NCBI RefSeq assembly: GCF_008039615.1 | Contig: NZ_VDUZ01000010.1 | Location: forward strand, 1 to 64,000 | Direction: 5' to 3' | Source: Vineibacter terrae | Lineage (GTDB): Bacteria > Pseudomonadota > Alphaproteobacteria > Reyranellales > Reyranellaceae | Length of the DNA stretch: 64,000 bases | Shown: piece after piece, positions 8,499-16,812 of the stretch | Numbering within the stretch: position 1 is the stretch's first letter | How the letters are laid out: each line of letters begins with the position of its first letter | Notes under the pieces: generated by a model | Told to the model about the DNA's origin: nothing | The model's database searches: none | What the model saw: only the letters and a program-made list of their open reading frames with translations | Made by a program: the position numbers and the translations under genes

Positions 8499-9566
8499 AT
8501 GGCTACGCACAAGATCGCGGTCATTGCCGGTGACGGCATCGGCAAGGAGGTGGTGCCGGCGGGCATCGAGGTGATCGAGGCGGCCGGTCGGCGCTTCGGC
8601 ATCGACTTCCAGTGGACGGCGTTCGACTGGAGCTGCGAGCGTTTCGCCAAGACCGGCGAGATGATGCCCAAGGACGGGCTGGATCAGCTGCGGCCGTTCG
8701 ACTCGATCTTCCTGGGCGCCGTGGGCTGGCCCGGTGTTCCCGATCATGTCTCGCTGTGGGGCCTGCTCATTCCCATCCGCCGCGGCTTTGATCAGTACGC
8801 CAATGTGCGCCCGGTGCGTCTGTTCGAGGGCGTCCAGTGTCCGCTGGCCGGACGCAAGCCGGGCGAGATCGACTTCTATGTCGTGCGCGAGAACACCGAA
8901 GGCGAATATTCCGCCGCCGGCGGCCGCATGTTCGAGGGCACCGACCGCGAGTTCGTGGTGCAGGAGGCGGTCTTCACGCGCCAGGGCGTCGACCGCATCC
9001 TCAAATATGCCTTCGACATGGCGCGCACGCGGCAGCGCAAGCACGTCACGTCGGCGACCAAGTCGAACGGCATCATCCACACCATGCCGTTCTGGGACGA
9101 GCGCTTCGCGGCGATGAAGGAGCGTTATTCCGACGTCACGACCGACCAGTTCCACATCGACATCCTGACAGCCCATTTCGTGCGCAACCCGCATTGGTTC
9201 GACGTGGTCGTGGGCAGCAACCTGTTCGGCGATATCCTGTCCGACCTGGGGCCGGCCGTGGTCGGCTCGATCGGCATCGCCCCCAGCGGCAACATCAACC
9301 CCGAACGCGCCCATCCCTCGATGTTCGAGCCGGTGCACGGCTCGGCGCCGGACATCGCCGGCAAGGGCATCGCCAATCCCATCGGCCAGGTGTGGTCGGG
9401 CGCCATGATGCTGGAGCATCTCGGCCACAAGGAGGCGGCCGACGCCGTGGTGCGTGCCATCGCGGTCGTGCTCGCCGGCGGGGGCCCCAAGACGCCGGAC
9501 CTCGGCGGCAATGGCGGCACGCGCGACCTGACTCGCGCCATCGTCGAGGCGGTCAAGGCGGCCTGA
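8499..9566 (+). CDS. ttuC: Tartrate dehydrogenase / D-malate dehydrogenase (decarboxylating)
   Basis: A 355-aa NAD-dependent beta-decarboxylating dehydrogenase of the isocitrate/isopropylmalate family. Visible features are the N-terminal nucleotide-binding start KIAVIAGDGIGKEV, the substrate arginines around ANVRPVRLF, VVRENTEGEYS, the SATKSNG lysine motif, NLFGDILSDLGPAVVGS with metal-binding Asp residues, and a late HGSAPDIAGKGIANP segment. The WGLLIPIRRGFDQYANVRP stretch is typical of the tartrate/D-malate branch (TtuC/DmlA) rather than LeuB. The likely reaction is oxidation of D-malate or tartrate, giving pyruvate or oxaloglycolate type products. It is followed by a tricarboxylate-type receptor gene, fitting dicarboxylate use. 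Confidence 0.88.
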   Translation: MATHKIAVIAGDGIGKEVVPAGIEVIEAAGRRFGIDFQWTAFDWSCERFAKTGEMMPKDGLDQLRPFDSIFLGAVGWPGVPDHVSLWGLLIPIRRGFDQYANVRPVRLFEGVQCPLAGRKPGEIDFYVVRENTEGEYSAAGGRMFEGTDREFVVQEAVFTRQGVDRILKYAFDMARTRQRKHVTSATKSNGIIHTMPFWDERFAAMKERYSDVTTDQFHIDILTAHFVRNPHWFDVVVGSNLFGDILSDLGPAVVGSIGIAPSGNINPERAHPSMFEPVHGSAPDIAGKGIANPIGQVWSGAMMLEHLGHKEAADAVVRAIAVVLAGGGPKTPDLGGNGGTRDLTRAIVEAVKAA

Positions 9567-9610
9567 GGCTCCGTGCCGGTTCCGTAACCCTGTGGCAAGA
9601 TGGCGGCTGA

Positions 9611-9646
9611 CTTTCGCGGCCGGGATGCTATGCACCACCGCGAAAG
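9611..9646 (+). terminator. Hairpin between ttuC and the receptor gene
   Basis: CTTTCGCGG (9611-9619) is perfectly repeated in inverted form at 9638-9646, giving a 9-bp stem with an 18-nt loop. It ends 12 nt before the receptor's start codons and 2-3 nt before its CAGGGGG ribosome site. With no T-tract it is as likely to be a 5' leader hairpin or an mRNA-processing site as a terminator. Confidence 0.35.
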
Positions 9647-9658
9647 CACAGGGGGTGA

Positions 9659-10642
9659 ATGATGCTCAGACGCTCAATGTCGGCGCTGCTCGGCGCCACC
9701 CTCATCAGCCTTGCCGGCACGGCGCAGGCGCAGAACTATCCCAGCAAGCCCATCACCATGATCGTGCCGTTCGCGGCCGGCGGGCCGACCGACGCGCTGG
9801 CCCGGGTGATCGCCCAGAAGATGAGCGAGAAGCTCGGCCAGCAGATCGTGGTCGACAATGCCGCCGGCGCCGGCGGCACCATCGGCGTGGCCAAGGCGGC
9901 GCGCGCGGCGCCCGACGGCCATACCGTGCTGTTCACCCACATGGGAACGCTGGCGGTCAACATCGCGCTCTACAAGTCGCTGCCCTACGACAGCCAGAAG
10001 GATCTCGTGCCGGTCGGCATCGGCGGCACCAATCCCATGGTGCTGGTGACCAAGAAGACCTTGCCGGTGAAGGACTTCAAGGAGTTTGCCGCGTACGTGA
10101 AGGCCAACCAGAAGAAGGTGCAGTACGGCATGGCCGGCATCGGCGCCGCGTCGCACCTGGGCGGCCTGATGCTCAACAGCATGATGAAGGTCGAGGTGCT
10201 GGAGATCCCCTACAAGGGCACCGGTCCGGCGCTCAACGACCTCGTCGCCGGCCAGTTCGACTACATGGTCGACCAAGCGGTGAACGTGCTGGCGCAGATC
10301 CAGAGCGGCAACATCAAGGCCATCGGCGTCAGCACCAAGAAGCGCCTGCCGCAGCTGCCCGACGTGCCCACCATCGATGAGGCCGGCCTGCCGGGCTACG
10401 AGGTCACGATCTGGAACGGCCTCTTCGCCCCCAAGGGCACGCCCGAAGCGATCGTCACGAAACTGAACGCGGTGCTGGGCGAGGCCCTGGCCGATGAGGC
10501 GGTGCGCAAGCGGCTGATCGACCTGGCCGTCGACCTGCCCACCAAGGAAGAGTCGTCGCCCCAGGCGCTGGGCGCCTTGCTGAAGGCCTCGATCGAGAAG
10601 TGGGTGCCCGCCGTCAAGGCCGCCGGCGTGCAACCGGAATAA
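9659..10642 (+). CDS. Tripartite tricarboxylate transporter receptor (Bug/TctC family)
   Basis: A 327-aa periplasmic binding protein. Residues 1-25 form a Sec signal peptide ending AQAQ. The mature protein opens with the family signature YPSKPITMIVPFAAGGPTD, and contains AAGAGGTIG and a late VPTIDEAGLPGYEV segment. Bug proteins bind carboxylates such as citrate, aromatic acids and nicotinate, and hand them to TctA/TctB permeases. No tctA or tctB is adjacent, so this is an orphan receptor, as is common for the family. A GGGGGT ribosome site precedes two candidate ATGs (9659 and 9662). It probably works with the upstream dehydrogenase; the ligand is unknown. Confidence 0.88.
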   Translation: MMLRRSMSALLGATLISLAGTAQAQNYPSKPITMIVPFAAGGPTDALARVIAQKMSEKLGQQIVVDNAAGAGGTIGVAKAARAAPDGHTVLFTHMGTLAVNIALYKSLPYDSQKDLVPVGIGGTNPMVLVTKKTLPVKDFKEFAAYVKANQKKVQYGMAGIGAASHLGGLMLNSMMKVEVLEIPYKGTGPALNDLVAGQFDYMVDQAVNVLAQIQSGNIKAIGVSTKKRLPQLPDVPTIDEAGLPGYEVTIWNGLFAPKGTPEAIVTKLNAVLGEALADEAVRKRLIDLAVDLPTKEESSPQALGALLKASIEKWVPAVKAAGVQPE

Positions 10643-10654
10643 GACCTCATTCCT

Positions 10655-10730
10655 GTCATCCCGAGCTTGGGCGAGGGATCTCCCGCGGGTGGCGCACCTC
10701 ACGCGCCATTCGCGGGGATCCCGCGCGGGC
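10655..10730. repeat. Degraded GTCATCC-type palindromic element
   Basis: The left arm GTCATCCCGAG...GCGAGGGATCTCCCGCG matches the elements at 37769 and 58857, and the centre GCGCCATTCGCGGG is also shared. The right arm breaks off after GGGGATCCCGCG instead of completing the palindrome. It is therefore a truncated copy, lying just behind the Bug receptor gene in the 423-bp gap 10643-11065. Confidence 0.6.
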
Positions 10731-10791
10731 GTTTGGGGAGAAAGCGGACGTCGCTGCAGACAAGCGGCGCGTCGCGACGGTTGCATCGCGG

Positions 10792-10910
10792 CGCGGTTTG
10801 CGATATGAACGCCGCCCTTGGCGATACTCTTTGCGCGGGAGGCGTGCATGTTGATCAACATCAGCTCGTTCGTCTTTCCCGACCTGCCCGGTCTTCGCAC
10901 CGGCCACTAG
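10792..10910 (+). other. Possible promoter and 20-codon leader ORF ahead of the ABC exporter
   Basis: TTGCAT (-35) is followed after 17 nt by TATGAA (-10), around 10782-10810. Downstream, GGGAGG precedes an ATG at 10848 that opens a 20-codon frame (MLINISSFVFPDLPGLRTGH, stop at 10908-10910). It could be a leader peptide for the ABC gene at 11066, or a remnant. Nothing else in 10731-11065 looks coding. Evidence is motif-level only. Confidence 0.25.
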
Positions 10911-11065
10911 GTCGCCCTCGGGTGGATCGGCCAGCGCAGCGGCCATACCCGTCTAGCCTCGTCTTCTAAACGACAGCGACTCGTGCCGGCGCCGTGCTGC
11001 GGCGCGCGGGCAGCCTTGTCGCCTGCAAGGACCGGATGGTGCCCGCGCGCCGTCCGTATGCGGTC

Positions 11066-12871
11066 ATGACTCTGCGTTCCTCCGATAGTGCCGGCGATCC
11101 GTTCCGGCGCACCCTGCGTTTCGTCTTCTCGCAATGGCGGCGCCAGCCGGCCCTGGCGCTGGCGATCATCGCCTGCGTCGTCGTGCTGACGCTGGTCGAG
11201 CTGCTGATCCCGCTGCTCGCGGGCCGGCTGATCGACGTTGTCGCCGACCGGCTTGCCGACCGCCGCACGTCGCTGGACGCGGCGATCGAGATCTTCATCG
11301 GGCTCGCCGGCATGGGCGCCGCCATGGTGGCGCTGCGCTTCGGCCTGTTCCGCGGCATCGTGCGCTTCACGCTGCATATGATGAAGCAGGTGGCCGAGGA
11401 GGCGTTCTGGCGCGTGCAGCGGTTCTCGACCGACTGGCACGCCAACAACTTCGCCGGCTCGACGGTGCGCAAGGTCAGCCGCGGCATGTGGGCGTTCGAC
11501 CAGCTCAACGACACGCTGATGCTGGCGCTGCTGCCGGCCGTCTCGGTGCTGGTGCTGGCCACGATCTCGTTCGGCCTGCGCTGGCCTGTCATGGGGCTGG
11601 TGATCGGCGTCGGCAGCTCGGCCTATATCGTGTTCGCCTCGCTGATGGCGCTGCGCTACGTGGCGCCGATCGCCCAGCTCTCCAACCGCTGGGACACGCG
11701 CCTGGGCGGCACGCTGGCCGACGCCATCACCTGCAATCCGGTGGTGAAGGCGTTCGGCGCCGAGGTCCGCGAGGACCTGCGGCTGGGGCGCGTGCTGAAG
11801 CGCTGGCAGTCGCGTACGCGGCTGACCTGGAACCGCGCCGTGCTGAACGGCTCGGTGCAGCAGGCCTTGCTGCTGACGATCCGCCTGTCGGTGACGGGTG
11901 GCGTGATCATGTTGTGGTGGCAGGGGCAAGCGACGGCCGGCGACGTGGCCTACGTGCTGACGACATACGGCGTGATCAACGGCTACCTGCACAACATCGG
12001 CGATCACGTCACCAACGTGCAGCGCGCGGTGAACGAGCTGGAGGAGCTGGTCGGCTTCCACGACGAGCCGCTGGGCGTGGAGGACCGCGCCGGCGCCGTG
12101 CCGCTGCGGGTGACGGAGGGGCGCATCGCCTTCGAGAAGGTGGGCTTCCGCTACCCCGGCCAGGTGCGGCCGGCCTACACCGACTTCTCGCTCGGGATCG
12201 CGGCCGGCGAGCGGGTCGGCTTGGTCGGCCACTCCGGCTCGGGCAAGACCACGTTCGTCAAGCTGGTGCAGCGCCTGTACGACCTCGACGCTGGCCGCGT
12301 GCTGATCGACGGCCAGGACATCGCCGGCGTGACCCAGACCAGCCTGCGCCGGCAGATCGCGATCGTGCAGCAGGAGCCGGTGCTGTTCCACCGCTCGCTG
12401 GCCGAGAACATCGCCTATGCGCGGCCGGATGCCAGCCTGGCGGCGATCCAGGAAGCGGCGAAGCTGGCGCACGCGCATGACTTCATCTCGCGCCTGCCCA
12501 AGGGCTACGACACTCTGGTCGGCGAGCGCGGCGTGAAGCTGTCGGGCGGCGAGCGCCAGCGGGTGGCGCTGGCGCGCGCCTTCCTGGCCGACGCGCCGAT
12601 CCTGATCCTCGACGAGGCGACGTCGAGCCTGGACAGCGAATCGGAGGCGCTGATCCAGCAGGCGATGGAACGGCTGATGCGCGGCCGCACCACCCTGGTC
12701 ATCGCGCATCGCCTGTCGACGGTGCGCCAGCTCGACCGCATCCTGGTGTTCGACGACGGCCGCATCGTCGAGCAGGGCGACCACGACACCCTGATCGCGC
12801 GGCCCGGCGGCCTCTACCGCCGCCTGGTCGAGCGCCAGATGGGCGGATCGTCATCGCTGATGGTGGCGTAG
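11066..12871 (+). CDS. ABC exporter half-transporter (fused membrane and ATPase domains)
   Basis: A 601-aa MsbA/ABCB-type half-transporter that would act as a homodimer in the inner membrane. The first 330 residues form an ABC exporter membrane domain with hydrophobic segments near 25-50, 75-95, 145-190 and 260-300. The nucleotide-binding domain has Walker A GHSGSGKTT (388-396), a Q-loop IVQQEPVLF, signature LSGGERQR (from 492), Walker B ILILDEATSSLD (512-523) and the H-loop IAHRLS. The start is uncertain: ATG 11066 is used because upstream starts (10994, 11036) add a low-complexity arginine-rich tail, but no strong ribosome site marks any of them. The transported compound is unknown; lipids, peptides or drugs are usual. 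Confidence 0.85.
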   Translation: MTLRSSDSAGDPFRRTLRFVFSQWRRQPALALAIIACVVVLTLVELLIPLLAGRLIDVVADRLADRRTSLDAAIEIFIGLAGMGAAMVALRFGLFRGIVRFTLHMMKQVAEEAFWRVQRFSTDWHANNFAGSTVRKVSRGMWAFDQLNDTLMLALLPAVSVLVLATISFGLRWPVMGLVIGVGSSAYIVFASLMALRYVAPIAQLSNRWDTRLGGTLADAITCNPVVKAFGAEVREDLRLGRVLKRWQSRTRLTWNRAVLNGSVQQALLLTIRLSVTGGVIMLWWQGQATAGDVAYVLTTYGVINGYLHNIGDHVTNVQRAVNELEELVGFHDEPLGVEDRAGAVPLRVTEGRIAFEKVGFRYPGQVRPAYTDFSLGIAAGERVGLVGHSGSGKTTFVKLVQRLYDLDAGRVLIDGQDIAGVTQTSLRRQIAIVQQEPVLFHRSLAENIAYARPDASLAAIQEAAKLAHAHDFISRLPKGYDTLVGERGVKLSGGERQRVALARAFLADAPILILDEATSSLDSESEALIQQAMERLMRGRTTLVIAHRLSTVRQLDRILVFDDGRIVEQGDHDTLIARPGGLYRRLVERQMGGSSSLMVA

Positions 12872-12880
12872 GCATCATCA

Positions 12881-12903
12881 CCTCGCCCCGGAGCGGGGCG
12901 AGG
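12881..12903. terminator. Bidirectional terminator-like hairpin
   Basis: CCTCGCCCC and GGGGCGAGG form a 9-bp, GC-only stem with a 5-nt loop in the 39-bp gap between the convergent ABC exporter and phoD-like genes. No T-tract is present, but the placement between two 3' ends supports a termination role. Confidence 0.55.
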
Positions 12904-12910
12904 CGTCGGC

Positions 12911-13969
12911 CTACGTCGCCCGCAACAGCTCCATCCGCACCTCGGCGCGGCGCATCACCTGGCCGGCGTCGTCGCGGATCGCGAGCGCGACCTTGCCTTC
13001 CCACCAGTCGATGTCGATGGTGCCGAAATTGGGCAGCCCGTAGACGCCGCCCAGGCGGTTGGGGCCGGCCTCGCGCGGGTTGGGGAAGAACTTGTTCAGC
13101 CCGCTCGACGTGGCTTCCAGCAGCGGGTAGGGGGTGCCCGTGGCCTCGCGGTAGAGCGCGCCCAGGTGCCGGTCGCCGGAGATCAGCACCACGCCGCTGG
13201 CGCCCGCGTCGCGGATCGTGTCGTAGAGCTTCTGGCGTTCGCGCGGGAAGTTGCCCCAGCGCTCCCAGCCATGTCCGTCGGCCACGATCTGGATGCCCGA
13301 GCCGATCACCCGCAGGTCGGCGGGCTGCCGCAGCTGCTCGGCCAGCCAGGCCCATTGCGCCTCGCCCAGGATCGTCTTGGCAGCATCGTCATCGGGCAGG
13401 TAGCGCTCCTTGCCCGGCGCGTTGCGCTCGTCCGTCGGCCGCCATGGCGACTTGAACCAGCGCACGTCGAGCAGGATGACCTGCACGCGCTGGCCGGCCT
13501 GGCCGAAGATGCGCGCATCGTAGAGGCCCTCCCGCCGGCGCCGCGGATCGTTGTCCGGCGCCCGCCAGAAATCGAGGAAGATCTCCTTGGACTGCCCCTT
13601 CAGCTTATAGCTGGCGCCGCCGTCGTTCTCGCCGTAGTCGTGGTCGTCCCACACCGCGAGATGCTGCACCTCGCGCCGCAGGCGGGCATAGCCCTCGATC
13701 TTCTGGGCCCGGTCGTAGGCCGCGAACAGGCTGGCCGTGTCGGCGGCGGACGTCGCGTAGTCGGCATAGACGTTGTCGCCCAGGAACAGGAACAGGTCTG
13801 GCCGGTAGCCGAGCACGGCGTCCCACACCGGCTGCGGCCTGGCCTGGTCGGCGCAGGACCCGAAGGCGACGCGGGTGAGGGGGCGGGGCTGCGCCTGCGC
13901 TGGCAACGGCAACGCAAGTCCGGCAACCGAAGCGGCGATCGCCTGGCGACGAAGGAGGGGACGCGGCAT
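12911..13969 (-). CDS. PhoD-like alkaline phosphatase / phosphodiesterase, Tat-exported
   Basis: A 352-aa metallophosphoesterase of the PhoD family. The N-terminus LLRRQAIAASVAGLALPLPA is a twin-arginine signal, so export of the folded enzyme to the periplasm is expected. Metal and active-site motifs are AFGSCADQ, FLGDNVYAD (Asp65), VWDDHDYGENDGG (108-117) and a later ISGDRHLGAL. PhoD enzymes use Ca and Fe to cleave phosphomonoesters and diesters. The start at 13969 opens the Tat signal; a frame-open start 72 nt earlier only adds non-signal sequence. It is shorter than classical PhoD (about 550 aa), as is usual for this subgroup. No Pho box was identified. Confidence 0.85.
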   Translation of the reverse strand: MPRPLLRRQAIAASVAGLALPLPAQAQPRPLTRVAFGSCADQARPQPVWDAVLGYRPDLFLFLGDNVYADYATSAADTASLFAAYDRAQKIEGYARLRREVQHLAVWDDHDYGENDGGASYKLKGQSKEIFLDFWRAPDNDPRRRREGLYDARIFGQAGQRVQVILLDVRWFKSPWRPTDERNAPGKERYLPDDDAAKTILGEAQWAWLAEQLRQPADLRVIGSGIQIVADGHGWERWGNFPRERQKLYDTIRDAGASGVVLISGDRHLGALYREATGTPYPLLEATSSGLNKFFPNPREAGPNRLGGVYGLPNFGTIDIDWWEGKVALAIRDDAGQVMRRAEVRMELLRAT

Positions 13970-14290
13970 GAGCAGCTCGGCCTGACCTGACGGTGGACGG
14001 GATGGTGGAGAATACGCCGGGCCGGCAAAAACATGTGACAAAATCGCCCGCGGCCTCAGCTGAGGCGAAAGATGCCGTGCCCGATCGGCGCGACATGCCC
14101 CATGCGTTCACGCCGGAGGAAGCGTATGCTCCCCGACGCAGAGCCCGCACCGCGGCGCCACAAGATGTTCACGGTGCCGTCCGGCCGACCAGTCCGCGTC
14201 CGCAGACAGCAAGCCTTTGAGAGCCGGGCCGCAAGCCTGCGAAGGCCGCACGATCACTTGAGGCCCGATCACCCACAGGGGAGGCACGAG
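13970..14290. other. Divergent intergenic region, phoD-like / molybdopterin oxidoreductase
   Basis: A 321-bp gap between divergent starts. Plus-strand frames are open here but are arginine-rich and lack start signals, so they look non-coding. Around 14030-14052 a short AT-richer patch (CAAAAACATGTGACAAAATC) may belong to a promoter, but no well-spaced -35/-10 pair stands out on either strand. A GGGGAGG ribosome site for the oxidoreductase is at 14279-14285. Confidence 0.4.
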
Positions 14291-16429
14291 ATGAGCGAGC
14301 ACAAGATCTTCAGCGCCTGTCCGCATGATTGTCCGGATACCTGCGCCATGATCACCACGGTCCGCGATGGCAAGGCGATCGAGGTGCGCGGCAACCCGGA
14401 CCATCCGTTCACGCGCGGCGGCCTGTGCGTCAAGGTCAACGACTATCAGAACCGGGTCTACAGCACCGATCGCGTGCTCCATCCCCTGAAGCGCATCGGC
14501 CGCAAGGGTGCCGGCCAGTTCCAGCGCATCACCTGGGACGAGGCGCTGGGCGAGATCAAGTCACGGTGGTCGGCGATCATCGACCGTCACGGCCCGGCGG
14601 CCATCCTGCCCTACAGCTATCTCGGCACCGAGGGCATCCTCAACGGCCTCAATGCCGGCGATGCCTTCTTCAACAAGCTCGGCGCCACGATCTCGGAGCG
14701 GACGTTCTGCGATTCGGGCGCGATCACCGCGTTCTTCATGTCCTGCGGCCCGACCGCGGCGGTCGACCCGGAGAGCTTCGTCCATTCGAAGTACATCGTG
14801 CTGTGGGCCATCAACACCATCAGCAACAACCTGCACCACTGGCCGTTCATCGCCGAGGCGCAGGCACGCGGCGCCAAGGTGGTGGTGGTCGACCCGGTCG
14901 CGACCCGCACGGCGAAGAAGGCCGATTGGCACATCCGGATCCGGCCCGGCACCGATGCGGCGCTGGCGCTGGGCATGATGAACGTGATCATCGCCGAGGG
15001 CCTCGTCGACCGCGACTATGTCGAGAAGCACACCGTCGGCTTCGACGAGCTGGAGGAGCGCGCCGCCCAGTTTCCGCCCGACAAGGTCGCCGCCATCACC
15101 GGCGTCGCGGCCGACGACGTGCGCAGGCTCGCGCGCGAATTCGCCACGACGCAGCCGTCGGTGATCCGCATGGGGGTCGCCATCGAGCGCAGCGCCGGCG
15201 GCGGCAACACCGTGCGGGCGCTGTCCTGCCTGCCGGCGCTGGTTGGCTCCTGGCGCCACTGCGGCGGCGGCATCCTGCACATGCCGATCTGGGCCTTTCC
15301 GGTCAACTGGGACGCCGTCAGCCGGCCCGACTGGATCAGGCCCGGCACGCCCGTCGTCAACCAGTGGCGCCTGGGGCAGGCGCTGATGGGCGAGCTGCCG
15401 CTGACGACACCGATCCAGTCGCTGTTCGTCTTCAACTCCAACCCGATGGTCGTCATTGCCGAACAGGAGAAGCTGGAGCGTGGCCTGGCGCGGGAGGACC
15501 TGTTCACCGTCGTGAGCGAGCAGTTCCTGACCGACACCGCGCTCTATGCCGACATCGTGCTGCCGGCCACGACCCAGCTCGAGCAGTTCGATCTCATGTT
15601 CTCCTGGGGCCATCTCTATCTGACGCTCAACGAGCCGGCCATCGCGCCGCTGGGCGAGGCGGTGTCGAACACCGAGCTGTTCCGGCGGCTCGCCCGCACC
15701 ATGGGCTTCAACGACACGTACTGGCAGCGCAGCGACGAGGAGATGGTGACCGCGGCGCTCGACTGGAACAATCCGGTCCTGGCGGGAATCGACCTGCCGG
15801 CGCTGCGCCGGACCGGCTACGCACGGCTGAACGTGGGCACGCCGGACACGTTCGTGCCCCACCGCGAGGGCAACTTCCCGACACCGTCCGGCAAATGCGA
15901 GTTCAAGTCGTCGATCGCGGCCGGCGGCAACATGGTCCTGCCGCTGTTCCGCCAGGGCTATGCCGGCGACCAGAGCGGCGAGGCGGTCGATCCGCTGCCG
16001 AACTACATTCCGCCCAACGAATCGCCGGCGACCAGTCCGGCGCTGGCAGCGCGCTACAGGTTGAACATGCTGTCGCCCAAGAGCCATGCCTTCCTCAACT
16101 CGTCGTACGGCAACATGCCCCTGCAACAGCATCACGCCGGCACGCAGAAGGTCGTCATCAATCCGCAGGATGCTGCTGCCCGTGGCATCGCCGGTGGCGA
16201 CATGGTGCGGGTCTTCAACGACCGCGGCGCCTTCGAGGCCGTGGCCGAGATCTCCGGCGATGCGATGGCCGGCGTCGTGGTGGCGCCGATGGGCTACTGG
16301 CCGCGTGACAGCCGCACCCGGCGCACGGTCAACGCCATCAACCCGCCGGCCTTCGCCGACTACGGCAATGCGCCGACCTTCTCCGACACCCTGGTGGAGG
16401 TAGCGAAGTCAGCACCAGCGCCGGCGTGA
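14291..16429 (+). CDS. Molybdopterin oxidoreductase with N-terminal [4Fe-4S] cluster
   Basis: A 712-aa member of the DMSO-reductase family. Cys10, Cys14, Cys18 and Cys46 (C-x3-C-x3-C-x27-C) bind a 4Fe-4S cluster. A long bis-MGD-binding body follows, with TERTFCDSGA-like segments near 140, FVFNSNPMVV near 380 and LPATTQLEQFD near 425, then a C-terminal dinucleotide-binding domain with AHAFLNSSYGN-like and GDMVRVFNDRG segments. There is no Tat or Sec signal, so it is cytoplasmic. The ATG at 14291 follows GGGGAGG. No electron-transfer or membrane-anchor subunit lies beside it, so the reaction (oxidation, reduction or hydroxyl transfer) cannot be named. It stands alone, convergent with the toxin-antitoxin pair. 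Confidence 0.83.
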   Translation: MSEHKIFSACPHDCPDTCAMITTVRDGKAIEVRGNPDHPFTRGGLCVKVNDYQNRVYSTDRVLHPLKRIGRKGAGQFQRITWDEALGEIKSRWSAIIDRHGPAAILPYSYLGTEGILNGLNAGDAFFNKLGATISERTFCDSGAITAFFMSCGPTAAVDPESFVHSKYIVLWAINTISNNLHHWPFIAEAQARGAKVVVVDPVATRTAKKADWHIRIRPGTDAALALGMMNVIIAEGLVDRDYVEKHTVGFDELEERAAQFPPDKVAAITGVAADDVRRLAREFATTQPSVIRMGVAIERSAGGGNTVRALSCLPALVGSWRHCGGGILHMPIWAFPVNWDAVSRPDWIRPGTPVVNQWRLGQALMGELPLTTPIQSLFVFNSNPMVVIAEQEKLERGLAREDLFTVVSEQFLTDTALYADIVLPATTQLEQFDLMFSWGHLYLTLNEPAIAPLGEAVSNTELFRRLARTMGFNDTYWQRSDEEMVTAALDWNNPVLAGIDLPALRRTGYARLNVGTPDTFVPHREGNFPTPSGKCEFKSSIAAGGNMVLPLFRQGYAGDQSGEAVDPLPNYIPPNESPATSPALAARYRLNMLSPKSHAFLNSSYGNMPLQQHHAGTQKVVINPQDAAARGIAGGDMVRVFNDRGAFEAVAEISGDAMAGVVVAPMGYWPRDSRTRRTVNAINPPAFADYGNAPTFSDTLVEVAKSAPAPA

Positions 16430-16452
16430 TAGGTCGCTCCGCAGGCCGGAGG

Positions 16453-16470
16453 CCGCTTGATTTCAAGCGG
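16453..16470. terminator. Perfect short palindrome between convergent genes
   Basis: CCGCTTGATTTCAAGCGG is an 18-bp perfect inverted repeat with an 8-bp stem. It overlaps the stop codon of the DUF5615 pseudogene and lies 24 bp behind the oxidoreductase stop, so it is placed to end the rightward transcript. It has no T-tract. Confidence 0.45.
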
Positions 16471-16812
16471 CAGGGCCGATCTTCAGGAGGCGATGCTCGT
16501 CGGCCGCCTGAATGAAGTCGGCTATCAGGTGGCGATGGCGGTCGAGGAATTCGCGTAGCGTCGTCACGGTAGTATTGCCGATCTTCAGCAAGACGACTTT
16601 CGGCGGAGCTCCGAATTGCTGCGACAGGAATTCAAAATCGTCGTCTTTCGTGACGATACGATCGTAAAGCCATTGCTGCCGGCGAACCGATAAATAGCCT
16701 CGTCCGGTGTTTGCCCGAAGCCGAGTTGCAGAACATGTGTCGAATCGGGAAACTTGCCAGCCACTGTTCGGACGAGGCTGGGTGGCAGGTTTTCGTCCAG
16801 CAGCAGCTTCAC
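16463..16812 (-). pseudogene. DUF5615 (PIN-like) toxin, frameshifted by a 5-bp tandem duplication
   Basis: From a GTG at 16812 the frame reads VKLLLDENLPPSLVRTVAGK and on to RFAGSNGFTIV, the DUF5615 PIN-like ribonuclease pattern with the acidic LLLDEN motif. It then shifts. Two bases out of phase the family sequence resumes with TKDDDFEFLSQQFGAPPKVV and runs to an expected C-terminus ending LLKIGPAA and a stop at 16463-16465. The shift coincides exactly with a direct duplication ACGATACGAT (16653-16662); removing one 5-bp copy restores a 114-codon frame. The GTG overlaps the antitoxin stop by 4 nt. As given, the toxin lacks its TKDDDF acidic motif and should be inactive, unless the duplication is a sequencing error. 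Confidence 0.8.
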
